Notes under the pieces: generated by a model
What the model was told of the DNA's origin: nothing
The model's database searches: none
What the model saw: only the letters and a program-made list of their open reading frames with translations
Origin: an uncultured Prevotella sp.
GTDB lineage: Bacteria; Bacteroidota; Bacteroidia; Bacteroidales; Bacteroidaceae
DNA: 45,839 nt
Direction: 5' to 3'
Assembly: GCA_944319795.1 (NCBI GenBank)
Contig: CALUFA010000019.1
Coordinates: 1 to 45,839 of the forward strand
Made by a program: the position numbers and the translations under genes
In this document: positions 8,270 to 16,407 of the stretch, one piece after another
How positions within the stretch are numbered: position 1 is the first letter of the stretch
How the letters are laid out: the number at the start of each line of letters is the position of its first letter

Positions 8270-9892
8270 ATGGCAAAAGACAAGATAGCTTACGTGTGCT
8301 CCAATTGTGGGCAAGAGTCGGCCAAATGGATTGGCAAATGCCCTAATTGCGGCCAGTGGAACACGTTCAAGGAGATACGTGTGGCCGCCGAAACGGCCGG
8401 CCAGGCATCGGCTGCGTCGGCGGCTTCGTCCGTGAGGCGGGGGCGCAACTCGGGAGGCTCGCGGCCGCTTCCGCTCCGCAGCATATCGGCTAAAGACGAG
8501 CCGCGCATCGACATGCGCGACGGCGAACTCAACCGCGTGCTCGGCGGTGGGTTGGTTCCCGGCTCGATAGTGTTGCTCGGCGGAGAGCCGGGTATCGGCA
8601 AGAGCACGCTGACGTTGCAGACCATACTCAACCTGCACGACCGTAAGTTATTATATGTAAGCGGAGAGGAAAGCGCCCACCAACTTAAGATGAGGGCCGA
8701 AAGGATATATTTAGCAGACAAGCAGACAAGCAGACAAGCAGACGAGCCTTTTTTAGCAGACAAGCAGACAAGCAGACAAGCAGACGAGCCTTTTTTAGCA
8801 GACAAGCGGACAAGCAGACAAGCAGACGGGCCTTTTTGGGGAAACGGGCTGACAAGCGGACAAGCAGACGGGCAAGTAATCGGACATAGCGAAGGCGGCA
8901 GGGGCGATACCTATGTCTGTTCGTCAGCCCGTAGCTTGCCTGCCGGCGAAGACAACTGCCTTATTCTTTGCGACACGTCGCTTGAGAGCATTTTCGCCAA
9001 CATACAAGAAACGCATCCCGACATCGTGGTAATCGACTCGATACAGACCATAAGCACCGAGAGCGTCGACAGTTCGCCGGGCAGCGTCACCCAAGTGCGC
9101 GAGTGCGCGTCGGCCCTGCTGCGCTTCGCCAAGTCGAGCGGGGTGCCCGTAATACTGATAGGCCATATCAATAAGGAGGGCACGCTGGCCGGGCCTAAGA
9201 TACTCGAGCACATCGTCGACACGGTAATCCAGTTTGAGGGCGACCAGCATTACATGTACCGCATACTCCGTTCGACGAAAAACCGTTTCGGCAGCACTTC
9301 CGAGTTAGGCATCTACGAGATGCGCCGAGACGGCCTGAGGCAAGTGTCGAACCCTTCGGAGCTATTGCTTTCGCAAGACCACGAGGGGCTTAGCGGCGTG
9401 GCTATATCGTCGGCAATCGAAGGCGTGCGCCCGTTTCTCGTAGAGACGCAGGCCCTCGTGTCGACCGCGGCCTACGGAACGCCGCAGCGCAGCGCCACCG
9501 GCTTCGACCAGCGCCGGCTGAACATGCTGCTCGCCGTGTTGGAAAAACGCGTCGGTTTCAAGTTGGTGCAGAAGGACGTTTTCCTCAACATTGCCGGCGG
9601 ACTGCGCGTTACCGACATGGCGATGGACCTCAGCGTGATAGCCGCCGTGCTTTCGAGCAACGTCGACACGGCGATAGAGGGCGGATGGTGCATGGCCGGC
9701 GAAGTGGGCCTTAGCGGCGAAGTGCGCCCCGTAAGCCGCATAGAGCAGCGCATATCTGAGGCTGAGAAGCTCGGCTTTACGCACATTATAGTGCCTAAAC
9801 ACAACCTTCAGGGCTTGTCGCGCAAGAAGTTCAACATCGAGCTTGTTCCCGTGCGTAAGGTTGATGAGGCGCTGAGGGCGCTGTTCGGGTGA
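8270..9892 (+). CDS. radA: DNA repair protein RadA, with an in-frame repeat insertion
   Basis: A RecA-like helicase/ATPase for recombination intermediates. The N-terminal zinc finger has Cys10, 13, 24 and 27. Walker A GEPGIGKST is at 105-113, and VIDSIQT, KNRFGS and the C-terminal Lon-like domain follow. At 540 residues it is about 80 longer than usual for the family. The excess lies between MRAERI and NCLILCDTSLE (residues 148-228): three near-perfect copies of LADKQTSRQADEPF, a degenerate fourth, and about 25 residues of linker. The DNA is the family A repeat that otherwise sits between genes. The reading frame is maintained and all motifs are intact, so the protein is probably functional with a disordered loop. 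Confidence 0.96.
   Translation: MAKDKIAYVCSNCGQESAKWIGKCPNCGQWNTFKEIRVAAETAGQASAASAASSVRRGRNSGGSRPLPLRSISAKDEPRIDMRDGELNRVLGGGLVPGSIVLLGGEPGIGKSTLTLQTILNLHDRKLLYVSGEESAHQLKMRAERIYLADKQTSRQADEPFLADKQTSRQADEPFLADKRTSRQADGPFWGNGLTSGQADGQVIGHSEGGRGDTYVCSSARSLPAGEDNCLILCDTSLESIFANIQETHPDIVVIDSIQTISTESVDSSPGSVTQVRECASALLRFAKSSGVPVILIGHINKEGTLAGPKILEHIVDTVIQFEGDQHYMYRILRSTKNRFGSTSELGIYEMRRDGLRQVSNPSELLLSQDHEGLSGVAISSAIEGVRPFLVETQALVSTAAYGTPQRSATGFDQRRLNMLLAVLEKRVGFKLVQKDVFLNIAGGLRVTDMAMDLSVIAAVLSSNVDTAIEGGWCMAGEVGLSGEVRPVSRIEQRISEAEKLGFTHIIVPKHNLQGLSRKKFNIELVPVRKVDEALRALFG
8711..8878. repeat. Family A repeat inside radA: 4 x 42 bp
   Basis: Units of 42 bp start at 8711, 8753, 8795 and 8837. The first two are identical, the third differs at a few sites and the fourth is degenerate. 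Each holds about three and a half GCAGACAA octamers followed by GAGCC and a T-run. Because 42 is a multiple of three, unit number can change without a frameshift. The stop-producing variant GTGACAA seen in intergenic copies does not occur here. Confidence 0.92.
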
Positions 9893-9968
9893 GCCTTTGT
9901 TTGCTTCGTATATTTACGTTCAAATAATGGCATCGGCTGTTTTAATAAAATAGATGGTTAATATTAAC

Positions 9969-10805
9969 ATGAAACTTATAGCAGACAGTGGCAGCACCAA
10001 GACCGACTGGTGCTTCGTCGACGGGCGTAGTGTTGTCCGTCGAGTTGCAGGGCAGGGTATAAACCCTTACCAGCAAAGCGTCGGCGAGATAGAACGAGTT
10101 GTGGCGGAAGAGCTTTTGCGCGACGGCGGTTTGGCCGCGCAGGTCGGCGTAGTGGAATTTTACGGCGCAGGATGCCGCGACGACAAGATACCCGTGCTTG
10201 AAGCCCTTTTCAGGCGGCTCTTCGCCAACGCCGCCACGGTTGAGGTATGCTCAGACATGCTCGGGGCGGCGCGCGCCCTCTTCGGCTCGGGCGAGGGCAT
10301 AGCGTGCATACTCGGCACGGGGGCCAACTCGTGCGTGTATGATGGCGCCCGCATTACGGCCAACGTGCCGCCGCTCGGCTACATACTCGGCGACGAGGGC
10401 AGCGGTGCCGTCTTAGGGCGGCTCTTCGTCAACGCCATGTTCAAGGGCGGACTGCCCGAAAGGCTGCGCGACGAGTTTCTTGCCGAGAGCGGGCTTACGC
10501 TGGCCGATATTATAAATAAGGTATACCGCGAGCCTTTGGCCAACCGCTTCCTTGCCGGCATGTCGCCGTTCATCCGCGCGCATTTGGCCGACAAGGGCGT
10601 AGAAAACTTGGTGGTGGACAATTTCAGGCGGTTCTTCAGGCGCAACGTAAGACTCTACCGCCGGCCCGACCTGCCCGTAAGTGCCGTCGGCAGCATTGCT
10701 TTTTATTATGAGGAGCAGTTAAGGCAGGCCGCCCGGCTTGAAGGCTACGAGGTTGTAAAAGTAATAAAACAGCCGATGGACGAATTGGTCAAAGCTGTCG
10801 GGTAG
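9969..10805 (+). CDS. N-acetylglucosamine kinase-like protein (BadF/BadG/BcrA/BcrD ATPase family)
   Basis: An actin-fold (ASKHA) sugar kinase of about 278 residues, probably phosphorylating N-acetylglucosamine or another amino sugar from cell-wall or glycan turnover. The N-terminal phosphate-1 motif is LIADSGSTKTDW. The adenosine-side motif CILGTGANSCVYDG and the hinge GDEGSGAVLGR are present. I prefer the ATG giving MKLIADSG; an in-frame ATG at 9954 would add MVNIN. It follows radA by 76 nt with no clear promoter, so read-through from radA is likely. Substrate specificity is inferred from family only. Confidence 0.85.
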   Translation: MKLIADSGSTKTDWCFVDGRSVVRRVAGQGINPYQQSVGEIERVVAEELLRDGGLAAQVGVVEFYGAGCRDDKIPVLEALFRRLFANAATVEVCSDMLGAARALFGSGEGIACILGTGANSCVYDGARITANVPPLGYILGDEGSGAVLGRLFVNAMFKGGLPERLRDEFLAESGLTLADIINKVYREPLANRFLAGMSPFIRAHLADKGVENLVVDNFRRFFRRNVRLYRRPDLPVSAVGSIAFYYEEQLRQAARLEGYEVVKVIKQPMDELVKAVG

Positions 10806-10854
10806 GCCCCGGCTTACGGTTTGCCATTTTCCACCGTCCTTTTTCTTACATTCT

Positions 10855-10939
10855 GAAAGGTAACCTTTTGCCTCCTTGTTTGCGGCATATTGCAATGCGG
10901 AAGGCGGTCTTTTGAAGCGCAAAAGACTGCCTTCCGCAT
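10855..10939. repeat. Family C array with terminator after the kinase gene
   Basis: 15-bp units lie at 10855 (GAAAGGTAACCTTTT), 10899 (GGAAGGCGGTCTTTT) and 10921 (AAAAGACTGCCTTCC); the offsets are 44 and 22, so all stay in the 22-bp register and the 10877 position is degenerate. The last two units, with their flanks, form a 19-bp stem (10895-10913 with 10921-10939) with one G-T wobble and a GAAGCGC loop, followed by T-rich sequence: a likely terminator for radA and the kinase. The rest of the 10806-11199 gap carries only the nuo promoter. Confidence 0.8.
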
Positions 10940-11150
10940 TTTTGTTTGTATCGTTGCGCGTTCTTGCTGAAAGTGTTACGTTTTTTTCAGTATAAGGGAT
11001 AAGAAAATGAAGTCATTCATCAAAGGTGTGCCTCCGGCCGTTTTTGTTTTTGTTGGTCTTCGTACATCCGTAGTTTGCACAATTTTTGACAAATCTTGTC
11101 GGGCGGAATAAAATTTGCGGGTTTTTGCTTAATCTTTACAAAATTAATTG

Positions 11151-11158
11151 TACCTTTG
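11151..11158 (+). promoter_or_regulatory. nuo operon promoter -7 box
   Basis: TACCTTTG followed by CA is a perfect Bacteroidetes -7 box, 41 nt before nuoA. The nearest upstream TTTG (11124-11127) is 23 bp away, longer than the usual 19-21. Confidence 0.6.
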
Positions 11159-11199
11159 CAGATGTTTTGTAGTGCTACGTTTTATTAAATAAAATATAT

Positions 11200-11550
11200 A
11201 TGTATTTTATCTTGTTAATTACCGTTTTGATAACGGCTGTTTTCTTGGTAGTGGCTGCTTTTGTCATCGCTAAGTTGATGGGTCCGCGTACGTATAACAA
11301 GGTGAAGGGAGAGCCGTTCGAGTGTGGTATTCCCACGCACGGTTCTTCATGGATACCCGTACATGTGGGCTATTATCTTTTCGCCATCCTTTTCCTCGTG
11401 TTCGACGTGGAGACGGTGTTCCTCTATCCGTGGGCCGTCGTAGTTAAGGAGTTCGGCGTAATGGCAATGGTCAGCATCGGATTCTTTTTGTTAGTCTTAG
11501 TATTTGGCCTTGCTTACGCTTGGCGGAAAGGAGCACTGGAATGGAAGTAA
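11200..11550 (+). CDS. nuoA: NADH-quinone oxidoreductase subunit A
   Basis: A small membrane subunit of respiratory complex I, 116 residues with three predicted helices. The conserved loop GEPFECGIPTHGSSWIPVH and the acidic motif LVFDVETVFLYPW at the second helix are typical of NuoA. It is the first gene of the nuo operon, starting 41 nt after a TAnnTTTG box. Its 3' end overlaps the nuoB start by 10 nt, indicating translational coupling. Confidence 0.97.
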   Translation: MYFILLITVLITAVFLVVAAFVIAKLMGPRTYNKVKGEPFECGIPTHGSSWIPVHVGYYLFAILFLVFDVETVFLYPWAVVVKEFGVMAMVSIGFFLLVLVFGLAYAWRKGALEWK

Positions 11551-12200
11551 GAAAGCCCGTTATCAAGAGTATTCCTTACTCGGAATTCAAGGACAATGAG
11601 TCTCTCGAGAAGATTGTAGAAGAGCTTCACGAGGGTGGTGTTAATGTAGTGGTGGGTTCTCTCGACAGCGCCATCAACTGGGGGCGCAGCAACTCGCTGT
11701 GGTCGTTGACTTTCGCCACGAGCTGCTGCGGCATCGAGTTCATGGCCGTAGGCTGCGCCCGTTACGACTTCGCGCGCTTCGGCTTCGAGGTTACGCGTAA
11801 CTCTCCGCGCCAGGCCGACCTCATCATGTGCGCCGGTACGATTACGCACAAGATGGCCCCGGCCTTCAAGCGCCTTTACGACCAGATGGCCGAGCCTAAG
11901 TACGTGGTGGCCGTGGGCGGCTGCGCCATATCGGGCGGACCGTTCAAGAGCAGCTACCATGTGGTGAAGGGCATCGGCGAAATCGTGCCCGTGGATGTTT
12001 ACATCCCCGGCTGTCCTCCGCGCCCCGAGGCCATTCTCTACGGAATGATGCAGTTGCAGAGGAAGGTTAAGGTCGAGAAGTTCTTCGGCGGAGTGAACCA
12101 CAAGGAGAAGAAGCCCATAATCGTTGACGGCAACATCAGCGAGGAACAGTTGAAAGAGGCTTCCGAAGCCCTTAATACGGCAAACGCCTCTAACATTTAA
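11541..12200 (+). CDS. nuoB: NADH-quinone oxidoreductase subunit B
   Basis: The peripheral-arm subunit holding the terminal N2 4Fe-4S cluster next to the quinone site. The cluster ligands are visible: adjacent Cys62-Cys63 (TSCCG), Cys128 (VGGCAISGG) and Cys158 (IPGCPPRPEA). The chosen ATG gives 219 residues and has AAAGGA 8 nt upstream; a TTG at 11520 would add seven residues and is less likely. The C-terminus extends past the conserved domain as a charged tail. Confidence 0.97.
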   Translation: MEVRKPVIKSIPYSEFKDNESLEKIVEELHEGGVNVVVGSLDSAINWGRSNSLWSLTFATSCCGIEFMAVGCARYDFARFGFEVTRNSPRQADLIMCAGTITHKMAPAFKRLYDQMAEPKYVVAVGGCAISGGPFKSSYHVVKGIGEIVPVDVYIPGCPPRPEAILYGMMQLQRKVKVEKFFGGVNHKEKKPIIVDGNISEEQLKEASEALNTANASNI

Positions 12201-12212
12201 TATAAGGAAGCG

Positions 12213-13781
12213 ATGAAATTAGAACACAAAATATTCGAGTTGAAGGATTTCGCCGGCGAGATGGCGAAACTCAGGAATGAGAAGCATTTTGACTACCTCG
12301 TAACCATCGTAGGCGAGGACTTCGGCGAAGAAGGCCTCGGCGCGGTGTACATCCTTGAGAACACCGACACGCACGAGCGCATAAGCGTCAAGGCCGTAAA
12401 CGGCGACAGGGACAATGCTTACATACCGACCGTAAGCAACCTGTGGAAGGGCGCCGAGATATTGGAGCGCGAGGTTTACGACTTCTACGGAATCAAGTTC
12501 CTCGGCAACAAGGACATGCGCCGTCTCTACCTCCGCTCTGACTTCAAGGGCTATCCGTTCAGGAAGGACTACGACATGAGTCCCGAGAACAACCAATACA
12601 CCCTCGACGACGACCCGGAGCCCGACTATACCGTTGAATACAACCTCGACGAGGACGGCAAACTGGTTGAGACGCGCCGCAAACTCTTCACCGACGACGA
12701 TTACGTGATCAACATAGGCCCGCAGCACCCGGCCACCCACGGTGTGCTCCGCCTGCAGACCATACTCGACGGCGAGTACGTAAGGAAGATATATCCCCAT
12801 TGCGGATACATCCACCGCGGCATCGAGAAGATGTGCGAGAGCTATACTTATCCGCAGACGTTGGCCCTGACCGACCGTCTCGACTACCTGTCGGCCATGA
12901 TGAACCGCCACGCCCTCGTATCCGTAATAGAGGAAGGCATGGGCGTTGAACTCTCTGACCGCATCAAGTACATACGCACGATAATGGACGAGCTTCAGCG
13001 TCTCGACTCGCACATGCTTTACTTCGGCTGCTGCGCTCAGGACCTCGGAGCTTTGACCGCTTTCATTTACGGTATGCGCGACCGCGAGCAGGTGCTCAAC
13101 GTCATGGAGGAGACAACAGGCGGACGCCTCATCCAGAACTATTATAGAATAGGTGGCTGTCAGGCCGACATCGACCCGAACTTCGTTAAGAACGTGAAGA
13201 AGCTCTGCGAGTACGTTAAGCCGATGTTCAAGGAATACGACGACATCTTTACCGGCAACGTAATCCTGCAGAACCGTTTCAAGGGCGTGGGCGTGCTGTC
13301 AAAAGAGGATGCCATATCATACGGCTGTTCCGGTGGTACCGGCCGTGCGTGCGGTTGGCATAACGACGTAAGGAAGAATCATCCTTACGACTTGTACGGC
13401 AAGGTTGACTTCGACGAGATTACGTACACCAACGGCGACTGTTTCGACCGCTATAAGGTACGTCTCGACGAGATGCGCCAAAGCGTGCGCATAATCGAGC
13501 AGCTTATCGACAACATTCCCGAAGGTGAGTTCTACATCAAGCAGAAGCCTATCATCAAGGTGCCCGAGGGAACTTGGTATACAAGCTGCGAGGGCAGCCG
13601 TGGCGAAATAGGCGTTTACCTGAGAAGCGACGGCGGTAAGAATCCTTGCCGACTGAAGTTCCGCCCGATGGGTCTGCCTCTCGTATCGGCTATGGATACT
13701 ATCTGCCGCGGCGAGAAAATAGCCGACCTTATCTCGATCGGAGCTACGCTCGACTATGTGATTCCCGATATTGACAGATAA
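12213..13781 (+). CDS. nuoCD: NADH-quinone oxidoreductase, fused subunits C and D
   Basis: A fusion of the 30-kDa (NuoC) and 49-kDa (NuoD) subunits. Residues 1 to about 125 match NuoC, including LEREVYDFYGIKFLGNKDMRRLYL, then a linker. From about 165 NuoD begins with NIGPQHPATHGVLRLQ and includes RGIEKMCE, LDYLSAMMN and the C-terminal DPVMGEVDR-equivalent, here DYVIPDIDR. NuoD forms the quinone cavity with NuoB. The fusion at 522 residues is typical of Bacteroidetes. It starts 12 nt after nuoB. Confidence 0.97.
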   Translation: MKLEHKIFELKDFAGEMAKLRNEKHFDYLVTIVGEDFGEEGLGAVYILENTDTHERISVKAVNGDRDNAYIPTVSNLWKGAEILEREVYDFYGIKFLGNKDMRRLYLRSDFKGYPFRKDYDMSPENNQYTLDDDPEPDYTVEYNLDEDGKLVETRRKLFTDDDYVINIGPQHPATHGVLRLQTILDGEYVRKIYPHCGYIHRGIEKMCESYTYPQTLALTDRLDYLSAMMNRHALVSVIEEGMGVELSDRIKYIRTIMDELQRLDSHMLYFGCCAQDLGALTAFIYGMRDREQVLNVMEETTGGRLIQNYYRIGGCQADIDPNFVKNVKKLCEYVKPMFKEYDDIFTGNVILQNRFKGVGVLSKEDAISYGCSGGTGRACGWHNDVRKNHPYDLYGKVDFDEITYTNGDCFDRYKVRLDEMRQSVRIIEQLIDNIPEGEFYIKQKPIIKVPEGTWYTSCEGSRGEIGVYLRSDGGKNPCRLKFRPMGLPLVSAMDTICRGEKIADLISIGATLDYVIPDIDR

Positions 13782-13785
13782 TAAA

Positions 13786-13882
13786 AAGGTGAGAAAGTGA
13801 GAAGGTGAGAAGGCTGGACAAAGCCAATGCATTTGTCTTAACAACTTTATTCCTAAACTCCTTACTCCTTTACTCCTCTTAT
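13786..13882. repeat. Family B element between nuoCD and nuoH
   Basis: The left part (13786-13814) consists of GTGAGAAG-like octamers starting 5 nt after the nuoCD stop. The right part (13855-13880) carries ACTCCTT/ACTCCTCTT units, roughly the reverse complement. About 40 bp separate them. The element fills the only large gap in the first half of the nuo operon. It resembles the element at 24009-24111. Confidence 0.7.
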
Positions 13883-13907
13883 TAATAAACTTAAACTTTA
13901 AAGAAAA

Positions 13908-14990
13908 GTGTTCGATTTTAGTATAGTAACAACGTGGTTTGACAGCCTGCTCAGGGACACCCTCGGGTTGGGCAACTTCTTGTCAATCCTTATTGAGTGC
14001 GTCATTGTCGGACTTCTTATATTGGTGGCTTACGCCATGCTGGCAATCGTGCTCATATATATGGAACGTAAGGTCTGCGCTTTCTTCCAATGCCGTCTCG
14101 GCCCGATGCGAGTTGGAAAGTGGGGTATCTTCCAGGTCTTCGCCGACGTGCTGAAGATGCTTATCAAGGAGATATTCCCCGTAGATAAGGCGGACAAACT
14201 TCTTTACGTCATCGCCCCGTTCCTTGTGATAATAGGCAGCGTCGGCGCTTTCGCGTTCATGCCGTGGAACAAGGGCGCAAGCATTCTCGACTTTAACGTA
14301 GGCGTGTTCCTCCTCACGGCGATCTCAAGTATCGGCGTTGTCGGCATCTTCCTTGCCGGCTGGAGCTCGAACAACAAGTATTCGGTTGTATCGGCAATGC
14401 GTGGCGCCGTGCAGATGATTTCATACGAAATGTCTCTTTGCCTGTGCCTCATTACGGCCGTAGCGCTTACGGGCACGATGAGTCTTTCGGGCATAGTAGA
14501 GTCTCAGAACGACGGATGGCTGATATTCAAGGGGCACATTCCTGCCATAATAGCTTTCTTGGTGTTCCTCATTGCCGGTAACGCAGAGGCCAACCGCGGC
14601 CCGTTCGACTTGGCCGAGGCCGAGAGCGAGCTTACAGCCGGTTACCACACCGAGTATTCTGGTATGGGCTTCGGCTTCTTCTACTTGGCCGAATATCTTA
14701 ACTTGTTCATCATAGCCGGAATCGCCGCTACGGTGTTCCTCGGCGGTTGGATGCCTCTCCACATCGTGGGGCTCGACGGATTCAACACCGTGATGGACTA
14801 CATACCCGGCATCGTATGGTTCCTGGCTAAGACTTTCTTCCTCATTTGGATCCTGCTTTGGATTAAGTGGACTTATCCGCGCTTGCGTATCGACCAGATA
14901 CTTAAGCTCGAATGGAAGTATCTTATGCCGTTGAGCCTGCTCAATCTCGTGATTATGACGATAGTCGTAGCTCTTGGTTGGCATTTCTAG
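13908..14990 (+). CDS. nuoH: NADH-quinone oxidoreductase subunit H
   Basis: The membrane subunit that contacts the quinone chamber and the peripheral arm. It has 360 residues and about eight predicted helices. Family motifs include [20 protein letters not shown] (cytoplasmic loop 1) and the acidic loop [27 protein letters not shown]. The start is a GTG (MFDFSIV), preceded by an A-rich AAAGAAAA tract; no ATG fits. It follows the family B element, which separates it from nuoCD. Confidence 0.96.
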   Translation: MFDFSIVTTWFDSLLRDTLGLGNFLSILIECVIVGLLILVAYAMLAIVLIYMERKVCAFFQCRLGPMRVGKWGIFQVFADVLKMLIKEIFPVDKADKLLYVIAPFLVIIGSVGAFAFMPWNKGASILDFNVGVFLLTAISSIGVVGIFLAGWSSNNKYSVVSAMRGAVQMISYEMSLCLCLITAVALTGTMSLSGIVESQNDGWLIFKGHIPAIIAFLVFLIAGNAEANRGPFDLAEAESELTAGYHTEYSGMGFGFFYLAEYLNLFIIAGIAATVFLGGWMPLHIVGLDGFNTVMDYIPGIVWFLAKTFFLIWILLWIKWTYPRLRIDQILKLEWKYLMPLSLLNLVIMTIVVALGWHF

Positions 14991-15032
14991 GAGATATTAT
15001 GAATTTAAGGATTGAAGTCATTTAAATCTAAA

Positions 15033-15563
15033 ATGGAAGAAAATAATAAATCATATTTCGGCGGAATCAAAGACGGGCTTAAGTCTTTGGCTACTGGACT
15101 CGGCGTCACCTTCCGTGAATATCTCACGAAGAAAATAACCGAGCAGTATCCTGAGAACCGAAAGACCGTGCTCCATGTTTCGCCGCGTCACCGTGGCCGG
15201 CTCATCATGCCGCAAGACGCCGAGGGCAACAACAAGTGCGTCGCCTGCAAACTTTGCGAGATGGCTTGTCCCAACGGGACGATAAAGGTTGTTTCAAAGA
15301 TGGTTGAGACAGAGGACGGAAAGAAAAAGCGTGTCCTCGAGGACTATATCTACGACCTGGGCGAGTGTATGTTCTGCGAGTTGTGCGTAAACGCATGTCC
15401 TCATGACGCGATAAAGTTCGTCAACGACTTCGAGAACGCTACGTTCAGCCGTGGCAGCCTTGTGCAGCATCTTGACAAGCAGAAGTTCGAGACACCACTG
15501 CCCAACCTTACTGACGGCGGCGCGCCGTTGGAAATAGGCAAGTTCAATACAGGTATAAAATAA
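15033..15563 (+). CDS. nuoI: NADH-quinone oxidoreductase subunit I
   Basis: The 8Fe ferredoxin-like subunit carrying clusters N6a and N6b. Two complete motifs are present: Cys69, 72, 75 and 79, and Cys112, 115, 118 and 122. The ATG at 15033 gives 176 residues; a TTG at 15012 is possible but weaker. In a complex that lacks NuoEFG this subunit would be the first obvious iron-sulfur entry point for electrons from an unknown donor. Confidence 0.96.
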   Translation: MEENNKSYFGGIKDGLKSLATGLGVTFREYLTKKITEQYPENRKTVLHVSPRHRGRLIMPQDAEGNNKCVACKLCEMACPNGTIKVVSKMVETEDGKKKRVLEDYIYDLGECMFCELCVNACPHDAIKFVNDFENATFSRGSLVQHLDKQKFETPLPNLTDGGAPLEIGKFNTGIK

Positions 15564-15579
15564 TAAGGAGAACGTGAAT

Positions 15580-16092
15580 ATGGCTAATATGGTAATGTTT
15601 TTAATTCTTGCTGTCGTCATCCTCGGCTCGGCCGTGATGTGCGTTATGACGAAGCGGATTATGAGGGCGGCCACTTTCCTGTTGTTCGTTCTCTTGGGTG
15701 TTGCCGGTTTGTACTTCCTGCTCGACTATACGTTCTTGGGCGCCGCCCAGATCAGCGTTTACGCCGGAGGTATAACCATGATCTACATCTTTGCAATCCA
15801 ACTTGTAAGCAAGCGTACCCTTCAAGGTCTCGTTGAGCGCTTCAAGGGAAGCCGCGTGGCTTTCGGTGCCTTGATGTCGCTTATCGGCTTGGTTACTGTT
15901 GTTGCAATATTTTTGAAGAATAAGTTTATAGACATGTCAATGCAGATGGCGGACGCAGAGGTTCCGATGGACGTAATAGGCAATACGCTTATGGGTTCCG
16001 AGAAATACCAGTATGTCCTGCCGTTCGAGTTCATTTCGGTGTTCCTGCTTGCATGCATCATCGGTGGAATCGTAATATCGAGAAAGGAGTAA
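15580..16092 (+). CDS. nuoJ: NADH-quinone oxidoreductase subunit J
   Basis: A membrane subunit of 170 residues with about five helices. It contains the NuoJ signature AAQISVYAGGITMIYIFAI, which covers the pi-bulge helix. AAGGAG lies about 9 nt before this ATG, which favours it over a GTG six bases upstream. It follows nuoI by 16 nt and is followed by nuoK after 6 nt. Confidence 0.95.
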   Translation: MANMVMFLILAVVILGSAVMCVMTKRIMRAATFLLFVLLGVAGLYFLLDYTFLGAAQISVYAGGITMIYIFAIQLVSKRTLQGLVERFKGSRVAFGALMSLIGLVTVVAIFLKNKFIDMSMQMADAEVPMDVIGNTLMGSEKYQYVLPFEFISVFLLACIIGGIVISRKE

Positions 16093-16098
16093 TATAGT

Positions 16099-16407
16099 AT
16101 GGTACCAGTTGAATATTTCTTTGTGCTTTCGGCACTGTTGTTTTTCATCGGCGTGTTCGGTTTCGTCACAAGGCGTAACTTGATTGCCATGCTGATTTCG
16201 GTTGAGTTGATACTTAACTCCGTCGATATTAACTTCGCTGCTTTCAACCGCTTGCTCTTCCCCGGACAGTTCGAAGGTTTCTTCTTCACGCTGTTCAGCA
16301 TCGGAGTAAGCGCAGCCGAGACTGCCGTGGCCGTGGCTATTATTATTAATGTTTACCGCAATTTCCACAGTGACCAGGTGAACTGTATTGAAAACATGAA
16401 AAATTAA
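16099..16407 (+). CDS. nuoK: NADH-quinone oxidoreductase subunit K
   Basis: A small three-helix membrane subunit (102 residues) homologous to MrpC. The two proton-pathway glutamates are conserved, in LISVELILNSVDINF and SAAETAVAVAI. The stop overlaps the first nuoL ATG by one base (TAATG), indicating coupled translation. Confidence 0.96.
   Translation: MVPVEYFFVLSALLFFIGVFGFVTRRNLIAMLISVELILNSVDINFAAFNRLLFPGQFEGFFFTLFSIGVSAAETAVAVAIIINVYRNFHSDQVNCIENMKN

Noticed and set aside
8290-8805. 171-residue minus-strand frame with repeated SACLLVCLSAKKGS
   Set aside because: Reverse-strand reading of the radA repeat; open only because the octamer lacks stops in all frames.
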